Below, piece after piece: positions 40,950-49,793 of a stretch of DNA of 64,000 bases (position 1 is the first letter of the stretch; every line of letters starts with the position of its first letter). A model generated the notes under the pieces. That model was given only the letters and a program-made list of their open reading frames with translations. It made no database searches and was not told the DNA's origin. The position numbers were made by a program, and so were the translations under genes. This stretch comes from Minwuia sp. (lineage in GTDB: Bacteria; Pseudomonadota; Alphaproteobacteria; Minwuiales; Minwuiaceae), in NCBI GenBank assembly GCA_029210175.1, contig JARGPL010000017.1:23329-87328 (forward strand), in the 5' to 3' direction.

Positions 40950-42944
40950 TCAGGTTTCGGACTTGGTCGGACGCAGTGCGCGGGTGAGCGGGGTGCGCCA
41001 GATGAATGCGCTGGTGATCAGGCCAGCAGCGAGGCAGGTCGAACCGATCAGGCGCAGGTCGGTCGAGGGCAGGATCAGCAGTACCCCGGCACCGCCGAAG
41101 AGCACCCTTTCAAGCAGGTTCAGGCGCATGAACATCCAGCCCTGAACGCCCGATGCGATCAGCATTGCACCTGCGAATGACGCGATCACCGCCATGATGT
41201 GGAACACCTCACCCTCTCCCAGCAGCAGGCTGGGTGAGCCGACGATGAGGAAGGGCATCAGATAGGCGATCAGGCCCATCTTCATTGCCGTGAAAGCGGT
41301 CGCCCAGATGTTGGCCCCGGCGATCTGCGCGGCGGCGAAGACGGCCAGACAGACCGGTGGTGTGATGTGGGACAGCAGCGCAGCGTAAAAGACGAACATG
41401 TGCGCGGTCAGGCGATCCACACCGATTTCCAGCAGTGCGGGCACCCCGATCACCGACACCAGCATGAAGGCGGCGACCGTGTTCATGCCCATCCCCAGGA
41501 TCAGGCACGCCAGCACGATGCAGACCAGCACCAGACCGAACTGGCCACCGGCGAGGGCGATGATGGCGCTGGACGCATTCAGAGCCAGGCCGGTCATGGT
41601 GAAGGTGCCGATGATCAGGCCAACAGCCGCGCACGTGGCCAGAATCATCAGGGAGTTGCGGGCGCCAAGGACGAGCGCCGATATGATTTCCTTTGGGCCC
41701 AGGCGCGTTTCCGCCCTGATCCAGCTGACAGCAATGATCAGGCAGACCGCGAAAAAGGCAGCCCGCAACGGCGAGAAGCCGGTTGTCAGCAGGACAATCA
41801 GGGCGATCATCGGGACGAGCAGGTGACCACGTCGCTTCAGCACCGGAATCACCTTCGGCTTCTCGTCGATGGGCATGCCCTTCATGCCCGTCTTCACGGC
41901 CTCCAGATGGATGAACCAGAGCAGGCTGGAGAAGAACAGTGCGGCTGGCAGGATGCTGGCAATCACGATGGTCGGGTATGAAACCCCGGCGTAGGCCGCC
42001 ACGATGAACGCTGCTGCGCCCAGAACCGGCGGCATCAATTGGCCGCCGTTGGACGCCAGCGCTTCGATGGCCCCCGCCGTGGCCCGGCGATAGCCGAGCC
42101 GCGCCATCATCGGGATGGTGAACTGGCCGGTCGTGTAGACATTCGCGACACTGGACCCGGTCACCGATCCGACCATGGCAGAGGCCAGCACGCCGACCTT
42201 CCCCGGACCACCGCGTGTGTGACCGGCGAGCGCCGAGACCAACTCGACGAAGAAATCGGCGGCACCGGCGCGCTCCATGAAGGCACCGAAGATGATGAAC
42301 ACGACGATGTATGTGGCGGCGACGCCCAGCGCCGTGCCCCAGACCCCATCGACCGTCAGGTACATGAAGTCGATGATGTGGATGATGGAGAAGCCGCGGT
42401 GGGAGATCATGCCTTCCGGCAGGAATTCACCCAGATAGGCGTAGGTGAGGGCCGCCAGGGTCCCGATCACCAACACCCAGCCGGTCAGCCGCCGCGTCGC
42501 CTCCATGATCAGCGCAATGCCGACAAAGGAAAGCACGATCTCGAGCGTTGTCGGCGCGAAGGCGGTGGTCAAGGGCCAGCGGTTGGCAAGGTAATCGGGG
42601 GAGAATGCGATGTAACCGAAGGCCGGGATGCAGAGCAGCGCCAGCAGCCAGTCGTACCAGGGAATGGTGCGCCGGGTGTTGGCGTCAGCGCTGCCGATGC
42701 CGGCCAGCGGTATCACCAGAAAGACCAGCGCCATTCCGATCATCAGCGGAAACGCCCGCTGGGTGAATGGATAATAGGTGCCGTCATAGGCGGTGAAGAG
42801 ATGGAATCCAGCCAACAGGACGCCGAGTTTGGCAATCAGAAGCCGGGAAAGGCCACCCCAACCCTGTGCCGTGACACTGGCCAGTTCGCGGCGGACCATG
42901 TCTGCCACACGGTCAGTGAATGGAACCTGGGTTGGAGCGGTCAT
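40950..42944 (-). CDS. TRAP transporter fused small-large permease, TAXI type (664 aa)
   Basis: This is a fused DctQM permease with about 16-18 hydrophobic segments. The N-terminal part (about 30-150) is the 4-helix Q domain. The M domain shows VGSVTGSSVANVYTTGQFTI, MARLGYRRATAGAIEALASN and GGQLMPPVLGAAAFIVA, the conserved TRAP large-subunit loop, and SHITPPVCLAVFAAAQIA towards the C-terminus. Sodium-driven uptake of an organic anion is expected. It lies 38 bases after its TAXI receptor gene and heads the minus-strand catabolic arm. Confidence 0.94.
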   Translation of the reverse strand: MTAPTQVPFTDRVADMVRRELASVTAQGWGGLSRLLIAKLGVLLAGFHLFTAYDGTYYPFTQRAFPLMIGMALVFLVIPLAGIGSADANTRRTIPWYDWLLALLCIPAFGYIAFSPDYLANRWPLTTAFAPTTLEIVLSFVGIALIMEATRRLTGWVLVIGTLAALTYAYLGEFLPEGMISHRGFSIIHIIDFMYLTVDGVWGTALGVAATYIVVFIIFGAFMERAGAADFFVELVSALAGHTRGGPGKVGVLASAMVGSVTGSSVANVYTTGQFTIPMMARLGYRRATAGAIEALASNGGQLMPPVLGAAAFIVAAYAGVSYPTIVIASILPAALFFSSLLWFIHLEAVKTGMKGMPIDEKPKVIPVLKRRGHLLVPMIALIVLLTTGFSPLRAAFFAVCLIIAVSWIRAETRLGPKEIISALVLGARNSLMILATCAAVGLIIGTFTMTGLALNASSAIIALAGGQFGLVLVCIVLACLILGMGMNTVAAFMLVSVIGVPALLEIGVDRLTAHMFVFYAALLSHITPPVCLAVFAAAQIAGANIWATAFTAMKMGLIAYLMPFLIVGSPSLLLGEGEVFHIMAVIASFAGAMLIASGVQGWMFMRLNLLERVLFGGAGVLLILPSTDLRLIGSTCLAAGLITSAFIWRTPLTRALRPTKSET

Positions 42945-42982
42945 CGTCTGTCAATCCGATCGGGGTTTCTGGGTTTGACGGA

Positions 42983-43990
42983 TCAGTTGATGAAGCCCAT
43001 TTCCTTGTAGAACCGCTCGGCACCCGGATGCAGCGGCACCGCACCGACGTTCTGCCAGGCGACCTTCGGGTCATAGAATTTGTGCTGTGGGTGGACGGCG
43101 TGGAAACTGGCCATGTTGTCCGCCAGTGCCTTGGTCATGGCGTAGACCAGATCATCCGACATGGCGCTACGCACGCCGAAGCCAACCACCGTGACGGGGG
43201 TCCAGTACGCGGCGTTGGAGCCATTGTTCCCGTCATAGATGCCTGCAGGCACTTCCATGACGCTCTGGCCGAACTTCGCGGCCACCTTTTCGGCGACGGC
43301 CTTGCTGATCGGGACCAGGGTGAAGGGCTGCTTTGCGCCGATCTTGATGTACTGGTGATGCGGGTAATACGAGCCGCCGGTGAACCACATGTCCGCCTGA
43401 CCATCCATGACCATCTGCACGCCATCGGAATGCGAGGTGAAGATGATCTTGCCGCCGAAGGACTCGATTTTCTCGCGGGTCAGTCCGTAGCCTTCGAGGA
43501 TGGCCAGGGCCTGGGCGGTGGCAAGCTGCGTCCGCTCGAACATCGCAATCCGGACGGGGATCTCCTCGGCCAGTATCTTCTCGAACGACGTGATCCCGCT
43601 TTCCACCGTGGCAACGGCCTGGGCGGCGCTGGGACCGCGCACGGCGGCGATCATGCGGAAATCATACTTGGTGCCGCCAGGTCCCTCACCGCGGAAGGCC
43701 ATGGTTGCCAGCGCGTTTTCCAGCACGGCGACGTCAGCCAGGCTGGATCCTGGCTGCAGCCGCTCGACATTGGCCCAGCCCCCGCCAGGGATGACCGTGG
43801 TGTTGGCGCCGACGATATCGGCCTTGATGTATTCGGCAAATGCCGCTGCGGCCTTGAAGTAGCCGCCACCGGGTGATCCGGCAGTGATGGTGATCTTTTC
43901 TGCCATCGCTGTAGAGGCGGCAAAGCTGATCGTTGCGGCGGTAACAATGGTTGCCAGGAAGCGGTGCTGACGGCGCAGGACGTTGAACAT
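42983..43990 (-). CDS. TAXI-family TRAP substrate-binding protein (335 aa)
   Basis: A Sec signal peptide (residues 1 to about 30, FLATIVTAATISFAASTAMA with AMA before the mature start) precedes a TAXI receptor. The hallmark is ITAGSPGGGYFKAAAAFAEY, followed by AVLENALATMAFRGEG and ADMWFTGGSYYPHHQYI. ATG 43990 has GAGG 9 bases upstream. It binds the imported organic acid and delivers it to the fused permease. First gene of the minus-strand arm, likely driven from the 280-base gap shared with the LysR gene. Confidence 0.92.
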   Translation of the reverse strand: MFNVLRRQHRFLATIVTAATISFAASTAMAEKITITAGSPGGGYFKAAAAFAEYIKADIVGANTTVIPGGGWANVERLQPGSSLADVAVLENALATMAFRGEGPGGTKYDFRMIAAVRGPSAAQAVATVESGITSFEKILAEEIPVRIAMFERTQLATAQALAILEGYGLTREKIESFGGKIIFTSHSDGVQMVMDGQADMWFTGGSYYPHHQYIKIGAKQPFTLVPISKAVAEKVAAKFGQSVMEVPAGIYDGNNGSNAAYWTPVTVVGFGVRSAMSDDLVYAMTKALADNMASFHAVHPQHKFYDPKVAWQNVGAVPLHPGAERFYKEMGFIN

Positions 43991-44269
43991 CTCGAAATAC
44001 CTCACCTTGACTGCTGAGGCCCCGATCACGGTCCTGATGAGACACCGGTCCACCGGTTGAAGTGGGATTGCAGTGCGCTTCGACCGACACAATCGCGGCT
44101 TCTCGATCAATCAAGTGTTCCGGTTCTATTGCGGTGCAACAAATCCAATTTCTGAATGGGCGCATTCGGCGTTTCTATGGAGCACGGCGGCACGGACCGG
44201 CCACAGCAGTTCCGTTCAGCGTCCGTCCGGACCCCGTGGCGATATGGATGCCGGTCCGGTTGGGACTGG

Positions 44270-45166
44270 TCAGGCGAATGCCGGCAGGGACCGCTGGCGG
44301 GCCTGTGCCTCACGCGTCGCCAGATCGGTGAAGCTCTTGATGATCCGGTTCGATGCCCTGTCTGCCAGACAGACCACATCAACGGTCGCATCGCATTCCA
44401 GGTCGCGAATGGCAAGAACATCGAGTGAATTCACCGGTATGTAGCCTTCTTCGAAGATCACCCCGATACCCAGACCGCGCTCGACGGCGGCAACGATGCC
44501 TTCACGGCTGCCGATCTCGGCTGACCAGTTGACGTTGTAACCACCCCTGCTTGCCGCCTGTTCCAGACAGGCCCGCACGGCCGACCCGCTTTCGCGACAG
44601 ATCAGCGGCTCCTGCGCCAGTTCGGCCAGCGTGATCGCTTCGCGGCCCTTCCAGCGGCAGTCCTTGGGCATAAGCACCACGAGGCGCCGCTTCCTGAACT
44701 TCAGGCAACGGAAAGAGGCGTCGTAGTTCATGCCGGACATGATGGCGACATCGATCTCGTGCGATGCCAGCTGATCCTTCAGGCTATTGGAATTGGAGAA
44801 CATGATGCTGACCTCGATACCGGGAAAGCTCTCCCGCATCGCGGCTGTCAGGTCGATCGCATCATAGGGACCATAGGTACCGATGGTCAGCCGCCCGTTG
44901 CGCAGCGCCCGCACTCCGGACAGGAAATCGCAACACTCGCGCTGCTTCTCGTGCCAGTCATCCACCATAGCGAACAACGTGCTGCCGGTTTCCGTCAGCT
45001 TCGCACCGGATGCGGAGCGCCGGAACAGTTCGATCCCGTAAGTCCTTTCAAGTTCCTTGACCTGCGTGGTGATCGTCGGCTGGCTGACATTGAGCCGCCG
45101 GGCGGCGCCTGTAAAGCTGCCTGCTTGTGCGACTGCATGGAACGCTCGTGCCTGTGTCGGAGTCAT
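44270..45166 (-). CDS. LysR-family transcriptional regulator (298 aa)
   Basis: The N-terminal winged helix (AFHAVAQAGSFTGAARRLNV, then SQPTITTQVKELERTYGIEL) and a periplasmic-binding-like effector domain (from about residue 88, RLTIGTYGPYDAIDLTAAMR) are typical and full length. Its position between the two catabolic arms suggests that it activates one or both in response to the pathway substrate or an intermediate. A promoter with an overlapping dyad just upstream indicates autoregulation. Confidence 0.92.
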   Translation of the reverse strand: MTPTQARAFHAVAQAGSFTGAARRLNVSQPTITTQVKELERTYGIELFRRSASGAKLTETGSTLFAMVDDWHEKQRECCDFLSGVRALRNGRLTIGTYGPYDAIDLTAAMRESFPGIEVSIMFSNSNSLKDQLASHEIDVAIMSGMNYDASFRCLKFRKRRLVVLMPKDCRWKGREAITLAELAQEPLICRESGSAVRACLEQAASRGGYNVNWSAEIGSREGIVAAVERGLGIGVIFEEGYIPVNSLDVLAIRDLECDATVDVVCLADRASNRIIKSFTDLATREAQARQRSLPAFA

Positions 45167-45498
45167 AGCCTCACCCTATCGAAATATAGAGTATTCGGAT
45201 TTGCCAACCAATCTGATTTGACCGAACCCTTGGTACAGCCAGGGACTGACTGTTGGCTTGCACGCTTCATCGCAAGTCTCGTGCCTTAGCGGTTCGGAGT
45301 CTGGCGCGTTCGCGCAAGTCTTTGTGCTGAAAAAGGGAATCCTGGAAAAGAAGGCAGCGAATTCCTGATGCTGACAGTCTTCATCTGCTTGTGGATTGAG
45401 CAGATGCCGCGCGTTTCTCGGCTCTGCCTGAAAAAAGGTCTTTGTCTCTGAACACCAACCCTGCAAGCCCAAGTCACTGCAAGCTGAGGAGAAAAAAG
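45167..45498. promoter_or_regulatory. LysR promoter/operator and divergent leader
   Basis: On the minus strand TTGGTT (45206-45211) and TATATT (45183-45188), spaced by 17 bases, form a good promoter for the LysR gene. The dyad CTAT-N6-ATAG (45176-45189) overlaps the -10 and is a plausible LysR-type site. The rest of this 330-base gap up to the PhyH gene has no credible coding frame. It ends in a strong ribosome-binding site, GAGGAG, and presumably carries the plus-strand promoter, which I could not place. Confidence 0.5.
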
Positions 45499-46311
45499 AT
45501 GCCTGAACCGCTTACCGCCCAACAGGTCTCCGATTACGAGACGCAGGGCTTCGTTACCGTGCCGGGGTTGTTTGCCAAGGATGAGGTCAAGCTGATCCTC
45601 GACGCGGCGCTGACGGACGAGAGGCTCGCCGCAGCGGCCTATTCGCGGACCGACCGGGATGGCAATGAAACCCGCATGTCCGTCTGGGACGAGATGGGTG
45701 ACGATATCTACAGCATTGCCATGCGCAGCCACCGGGTGGCCAATGCTGTCGAGCAACTGATCGGTGAAGAGATCTGCCATTACAATTCGAAGCTCAACGC
45801 CAAGGAGCCGAAGGTCGGTGGCAGCTGGGAATGGCATCAGGACTACGGCTATGCCTATGGCTACGGCGTGCTTGCCCCGAAGATGGCGACCTGTTTCATC
45901 TCCCTCGATCCCTCAAACCGGGAGAACGGCTGCATCGAGATGATGGCCGGGTCGCATCGGCTGGGCCGCATCGACCATGACTTCGTTGGCAGGCAGTATT
46001 GTGCTGATCAGGCACGGGTGGCTGCGGCAGAAACGAAGCTGTCGGTGGTGCCTTGCGAGCTGGACGCTGGTGACGCGGTCTTCTTCCATTGCAACACGCT
46101 GCATCGGTCCAGCGCCAATCGGTCCGACCGGCGTCGCTGGGCCTTGATCACGGTATTCAATGCGCTCTCGAACCTGCCCTACAAGGATGGGCCACACGCT
46201 GGTCTGCATCCGGTGGACAAGGTTGACGATGACATGCTCAGAGCCTCCGCTGGTCGGTTGAGCGCGACGGAAAAGGTATTTCAGGGTCAGGCGTTCAACC
46301 CGGCTGCCTGA
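45499..46311 (+). CDS. Phytanoyl-CoA-dioxygenase-family (PhyH) 2-oxoglutarate oxygenase (270 aa)
   Basis: This Fe(II)/2-oxoglutarate enzyme of PF05721 type has the HxD motif in SWEWHQDYGYAYG (His113, Asp115). The distal His lies in NTLHRSSANRSDRRRW, with a following Arg for 2-oxoglutarate. The N-terminus (YETQGFVTVPGLFAKDEVKL) is the family entry strand. Bacterial members hydroxylate small molecules, for example ectoine, or demethylate and oxidise them. ATG 45499 has GAGGAG upstream; the ATG/TTG further up lacks it. First gene of the plus-strand arm. Confidence 0.9.
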   Translation: MPEPLTAQQVSDYETQGFVTVPGLFAKDEVKLILDAALTDERLAAAAYSRTDRDGNETRMSVWDEMGDDIYSIAMRSHRVANAVEQLIGEEICHYNSKLNAKEPKVGGSWEWHQDYGYAYGYGVLAPKMATCFISLDPSNRENGCIEMMAGSHRLGRIDHDFVGRQYCADQARVAAAETKLSVVPCELDAGDAVFFHCNTLHRSSANRSDRRRWALITVFNALSNLPYKDGPHAGLHPVDKVDDDMLRASAGRLSATEKVFQGQAFNPAA

Positions 46312-46340
46312 CGTTTCGGCCAGGTCCAATTGCAAGCATC

Positions 46341-46386
46341 GACAACGGGCGTGATCGGGTGACGGACCCGGCTCACGCCCGTTGTC
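46341..46386. terminator. 14-bp perfect stem-loop after the PhyH gene
   Basis: GACAACGGGCGTGA (46341-46354) pairs perfectly with TCACGCCCGTTGTC (46373-46386). The loop has its own stem, CGGGT/ACCCG (46356-46360 and 46366-46370). It lies 30 bases after the PhyH stop and 180 before the TauD-like gene. No long T-run follows. It probably ends or attenuates transcription, or separates two transcripts. Confidence 0.6.
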
Positions 46387-46566
46387 TGTCTGGCGCGGGC
46401 CCTCGCCGGGTAGCACATAGGGCGTCTCAATGACCCGATATGAAATATGAATTTGTGCAGTGCGGCATGGCGGCGGAGCATTTGCGTGCCTGAAGGGAGT
46501 TCCCGCCCGGAAACGGACAGGGCCTGACCGACAGCGAAACGCGAACCAGCGCCAGGAGGCAGGTTG

Positions 46567-47472
46567 ATGACTTCGACTGCCGCGACGAGACGCATTGACA
46601 GTGAAGCTGTAACCAGCGGCCCGCCGAATTTGGCCGTTCAGCCTCTCGATGGTCCGCTCGGCTGCGCCATCACCGGACTGGATCTTTCCCGGGTCGTGGA
46701 TGACGCAGCCGCCGCTCGGGTGCGCGATGCGTTCATCGAGCACAAGCTGATCGTGTTTCCGCGCCAGTCCCTGGGCGAGGCCGACTTGGTCAGGGTCAGT
46801 CACCTGTTCGGTGATCCGGTTGTCCATCACGTCGGTGAATACCTCGACCAGGACTTTCCGCAGATCATGCGCCTGTCCAACAATGTCGTGGACGGAAAGC
46901 CGCTGGGGGCACCAAACAACGGTATCTTCTGGCATTCCGACCAGATTTTCCGCGAACAGCCGATGCTGGCCACCTTGCTGTATGGCGTGCAGACCCCGCT
47001 GACCAGCGGCGGCGACACCCTGTTTTCCGACATGTATGCCGCGTTCGAGGCGCTGCCGGAAGAAATGCAGGCAAAGCTGCTGCCGTTGCAGGCGGTCCAC
47101 AGCTTTGTCGCCAGTTACGAGCGCAATTACGTGCGGGCCCGGAGCCTGAGCGCCGAAGACAAGGCGCTCAATCCCGATGTCGTGCACCCGGTCGTCCGAA
47201 CGCATCCGCAGACGGGCCGGAAAGCCCTGTTCGTTGATCCTGACTCCGTCACACGGATCATGGGTGTGATACCGCAGGAAAGTGAGGATCTGCTGTCTTT
47301 CCTGTTCGCCCATATCGCGGACGAACGCTTTGTCTATCGGCATGCCTGGACCCAGGGTGACCTGGCTGTCTGGGACAACCGCTGCCTGATGCATTGCGCC
47401 ACCAGCTATGACGATAGCAGCGAGATCCGGCTGATGTTCCGCACTCAGACCCAAGGGGATCGGCCTGTCTGA
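46567..47472 (+). CDS. TauD/TfdA-family dioxygenase (301 aa)
   Basis: This is an Fe(II)/2-oxoglutarate oxygenase of the TauD/TfdA group: PLGCAITGLDLSRVVDDAAA at the start, FWHSDQIFREQPMLATLLYG with HxD (His123, Asp125), WDNRCLMHCATSY with the distal His, and IRLMFRTQ with the 2-oxoglutarate Arg. Relatives oxidise taurine, aryloxyacetates and carnitine precursors. ATG 46567 has AGGAGG 7 bases upstream. The next gene starts within its stop (TGATG), so they are translationally coupled. Confidence 0.92.
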   Translation: MTSTAATRRIDSEAVTSGPPNLAVQPLDGPLGCAITGLDLSRVVDDAAAARVRDAFIEHKLIVFPRQSLGEADLVRVSHLFGDPVVHHVGEYLDQDFPQIMRLSNNVVDGKPLGAPNNGIFWHSDQIFREQPMLATLLYGVQTPLTSGGDTLFSDMYAAFEALPEEMQAKLLPLQAVHSFVASYERNYVRARSLSAEDKALNPDVVHPVVRTHPQTGRKALFVDPDSVTRIMGVIPQESEDLLSFLFAHIADERFVYRHAWTQGDLAVWDNRCLMHCATSYDDSSEIRLMFRTQTQGDRPV

Positions 47473-49793
47473 TGGCGTATGACAACACAACGGACAGGCA
47501 AGCAGCCGGGTTCGGTTTCGGCGCTTCCCCCCGCCGACTGGAGGATGAAAGGTTCGTCCGGGGCGCAGGCACTTACCTCGACGACCTGGACACGGAAGAT
47601 GCGCTGACTGCGGTGATTATCCGGTCCGACTGCGCCCACGGCCATATCACCCGCCTCGATACCTCCGCAGCGATGGCCCTTGAAGGTGTCGTGGCGGTAC
47701 TGACCGGTGCCGATGCCGTGGCAGACGGACTTGGAATGATCCCGCCCAACAATGTCCCGACCCTGAAGGGGGAGCCGCTGCAGGTCGACCGGCCGGAAAT
47801 GCGGATTCTGCCCGACAGGACCGTCCGCTACGTCGGTGAGGCCATCGGCATCATCGTGGCCCGGGACATGACGACGGCCGCCGCTGCGCTCGACCTGGTG
47901 GAGGTGGAATATGACCCCCTGCCCTTCGCCCTGTCGCCAGACGATAACGCCGCCGAACCGGGGTACGCCCTGCACCACGGTGACACGACCGAGACCGATG
48001 CGGCGTTTGAACAGGCGGCGCATCGGGTCAGCATGCGGCTGATCAACCAGCGCGTTGCGGCTGCTCCGATGGAAACACGCGGTGCCCTGGCCCAGCCGCT
48101 CGGCAGCAGGCATGTGATCACCACAGGCACGCAGGCACCGCATCTGACCCGTGATGTGCTGGCGCGTGACATGTTCGCCATCCCGCCCGACGATCTTCGG
48201 CTGGTGACGCCGGATACCGGGGGAGGCTTTGGCACCAAGGCGCCGATCTATCGCGAACAGGCGCTGGTGCTGTGGGCCGCACGGCGGCTGGATGCACCGG
48301 TCAAGTGGATCGCCAGCCGCAACGAGGGCTTCCAGTCCGACGCGGCGGGGCGCGACATGGTCTGGAACCTGGAGCTTGCGCTGGACGAGGATGGGCGTTT
48401 CCTGGGCCTGCGCGCAAAGGTCAAGGCCAACATGGGTGCCTACCAGTCGTTGTTCGGCGCGGTTCCAGGCAATGTCGGCCTCGCCGCACTGGGCGGTATC
48501 TATCAGATATCCACCGTCGACATTCACTCCGCCGGATACTTCACCCACACCACACCGGTCGATGCCTATCGCGGTGCCGGACGTCCGGAAGCGATCTATG
48601 CGCTGGAATGCCTGATCGGCAAGGCAGCTCGTCACATGGGTCTGTCCGGCTTCGAATTACGCCGTCGCAATCTGATACCGGCGGACGCCATCCCCTTCCG
48701 TACCGTCATGGGCGCGACATACGATTCCGGTGATTTCGCCGCTGTCCTCTCGGCAGCGGAGCAGATCAGCGATTTTGCCGACTTCCCCGCCCGCAGGGGG
48801 GAGAGCGAGTCCCGGGGCATGCTGCGCGGTTTCGGTGCTGCGGCCTATGTGGAACGCGCGGCAGGTGGTGCCGAGGACGCAGCGCGCATCGAACTTGACG
48901 ATGACGGCGGTGCTGACCTGATGCTGGGCACCATGACAGCCGGGCAGGGGCATGCGACCGCGCATATTCAACTGGTGTCGGAACGTCTGGCGCTGGATCC
49001 GGCGCGGATCCGTGTGCACCAGGGAGACACCGACCGGGTGTCGCGCGGTGTCGGGACCTTCGGTTCCCGGTCGCTGGCCGTTGGCGGTTCTGCCCTCCAC
49101 CGGGCGGTGGGCACGCTTGTCGAGAAGCTGACACCCACTGCGGCGGCGGTTCTCGAATGTGCGGCGGCTGACCTTGCCTTCGACAAGGGGGCCTTCAGCA
49201 TCATCGGAACAGACCGGTGTGTGCTGGTGACGGAGCTTGCCAGTCTGGCCCATGCCGACCGCCTGCCGGGCGGCATTGCCTGCGATCCGTCAGCGGACGG
49301 GGCCTTCCAGCCTGTCGAGCCGACCTATCCCAACGGCATGCACGTCGCCGAAGTGGAGATTGATCCGGAAACCGGCATGGTCCGGCTCGTGGGCTATGCG
49401 GCGGTCGACGATTTCGGCAACGAGATCAATCCGATGATGGTCGATGGCCAGGTTCACGGGGGTGTCGGTCAGGGGGCCGGGCAGGCGCTGATGGAACAGG
49501 TGGTCTATGACCCGCAGAGTGGTCAGCTCACCACCGGCAGCTTTCTCGACTATGCGATGCCCCGGGCGACAGACTTCCCCGACATCAAGCTCACCCGCGC
49601 GCCCACACCCTGCCTGAACAATCCGCTTGGCCTGAAGGGCTGTGGGGAGGCCGGGGCCATTTGTGCGCCGCCCAGCATCATGATCGCCATCATGGACGCG
49701 TTGATGCCGCTCGGCGTCACGCATGTGGACATGCCTGCAACCCCGCATGCCGTCTGGCGCGCGATCCAGGCCGCCCGGGGAGAAGCCGCATGA
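47472..49793 (+). CDS. Second molybdenum hydroxylase large subunit, without small-subunit genes (773 aa)
   Basis: This is a xanthine-dehydrogenase/CoxL-family catalytic subunit: FVRGAGTYLDDLDTEDALTA at the start, PDTGGGFGTKAPIYREQALV at about 235, DAYRGAGRPEAIYALE at about 360, TAGQGHATAHIQLV at about 490 and catalytic Glu in LKGCGEAGAI at about 726. It is not the carbon-monoxide enzyme (no AYRCSFR loop). No 2Fe-2S or FAD gene adjoins it. It may borrow the subunits encoded at 37733-39114, or its partners lie outside the window. Confidence 0.9.
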   Translation: MAYDNTTDRQAAGFGFGASPRRLEDERFVRGAGTYLDDLDTEDALTAVIIRSDCAHGHITRLDTSAAMALEGVVAVLTGADAVADGLGMIPPNNVPTLKGEPLQVDRPEMRILPDRTVRYVGEAIGIIVARDMTTAAAALDLVEVEYDPLPFALSPDDNAAEPGYALHHGDTTETDAAFEQAAHRVSMRLINQRVAAAPMETRGALAQPLGSRHVITTGTQAPHLTRDVLARDMFAIPPDDLRLVTPDTGGGFGTKAPIYREQALVLWAARRLDAPVKWIASRNEGFQSDAAGRDMVWNLELALDEDGRFLGLRAKVKANMGAYQSLFGAVPGNVGLAALGGIYQISTVDIHSAGYFTHTTPVDAYRGAGRPEAIYALECLIGKAARHMGLSGFELRRRNLIPADAIPFRTVMGATYDSGDFAAVLSAAEQISDFADFPARRGESESRGMLRGFGAAAYVERAAGGAEDAARIELDDDGGADLMLGTMTAGQGHATAHIQLVSERLALDPARIRVHQGDTDRVSRGVGTFGSRSLAVGGSALHRAVGTLVEKLTPTAAAVLECAAADLAFDKGAFSIIGTDRCVLVTELASLAHADRLPGGIACDPSADGAFQPVEPTYPNGMHVAEVEIDPETGMVRLVGYAAVDDFGNEINPMMVDGQVHGGVGQGAGQALMEQVVYDPQSGQLTTGSFLDYAMPRATDFPDIKLTRAPTPCLNNPLGLKGCGEAGAICAPPSIMIAIMDALMPLGVTHVDMPATPHAVWRAIQAARGEAA

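Noticed and set aside
45913..47490. 525-codon minus-strand frame
   Set aside because: Mirror of the PhyH and TauD genes and of the hairpin between them; no protein features.
47472..49793. Aerobic carbon monoxide dehydrogenase large subunit
   Set aside because: The overall family is shared, but the diagnostic AYRCSFR active-site loop is replaced by AYRGAGR.
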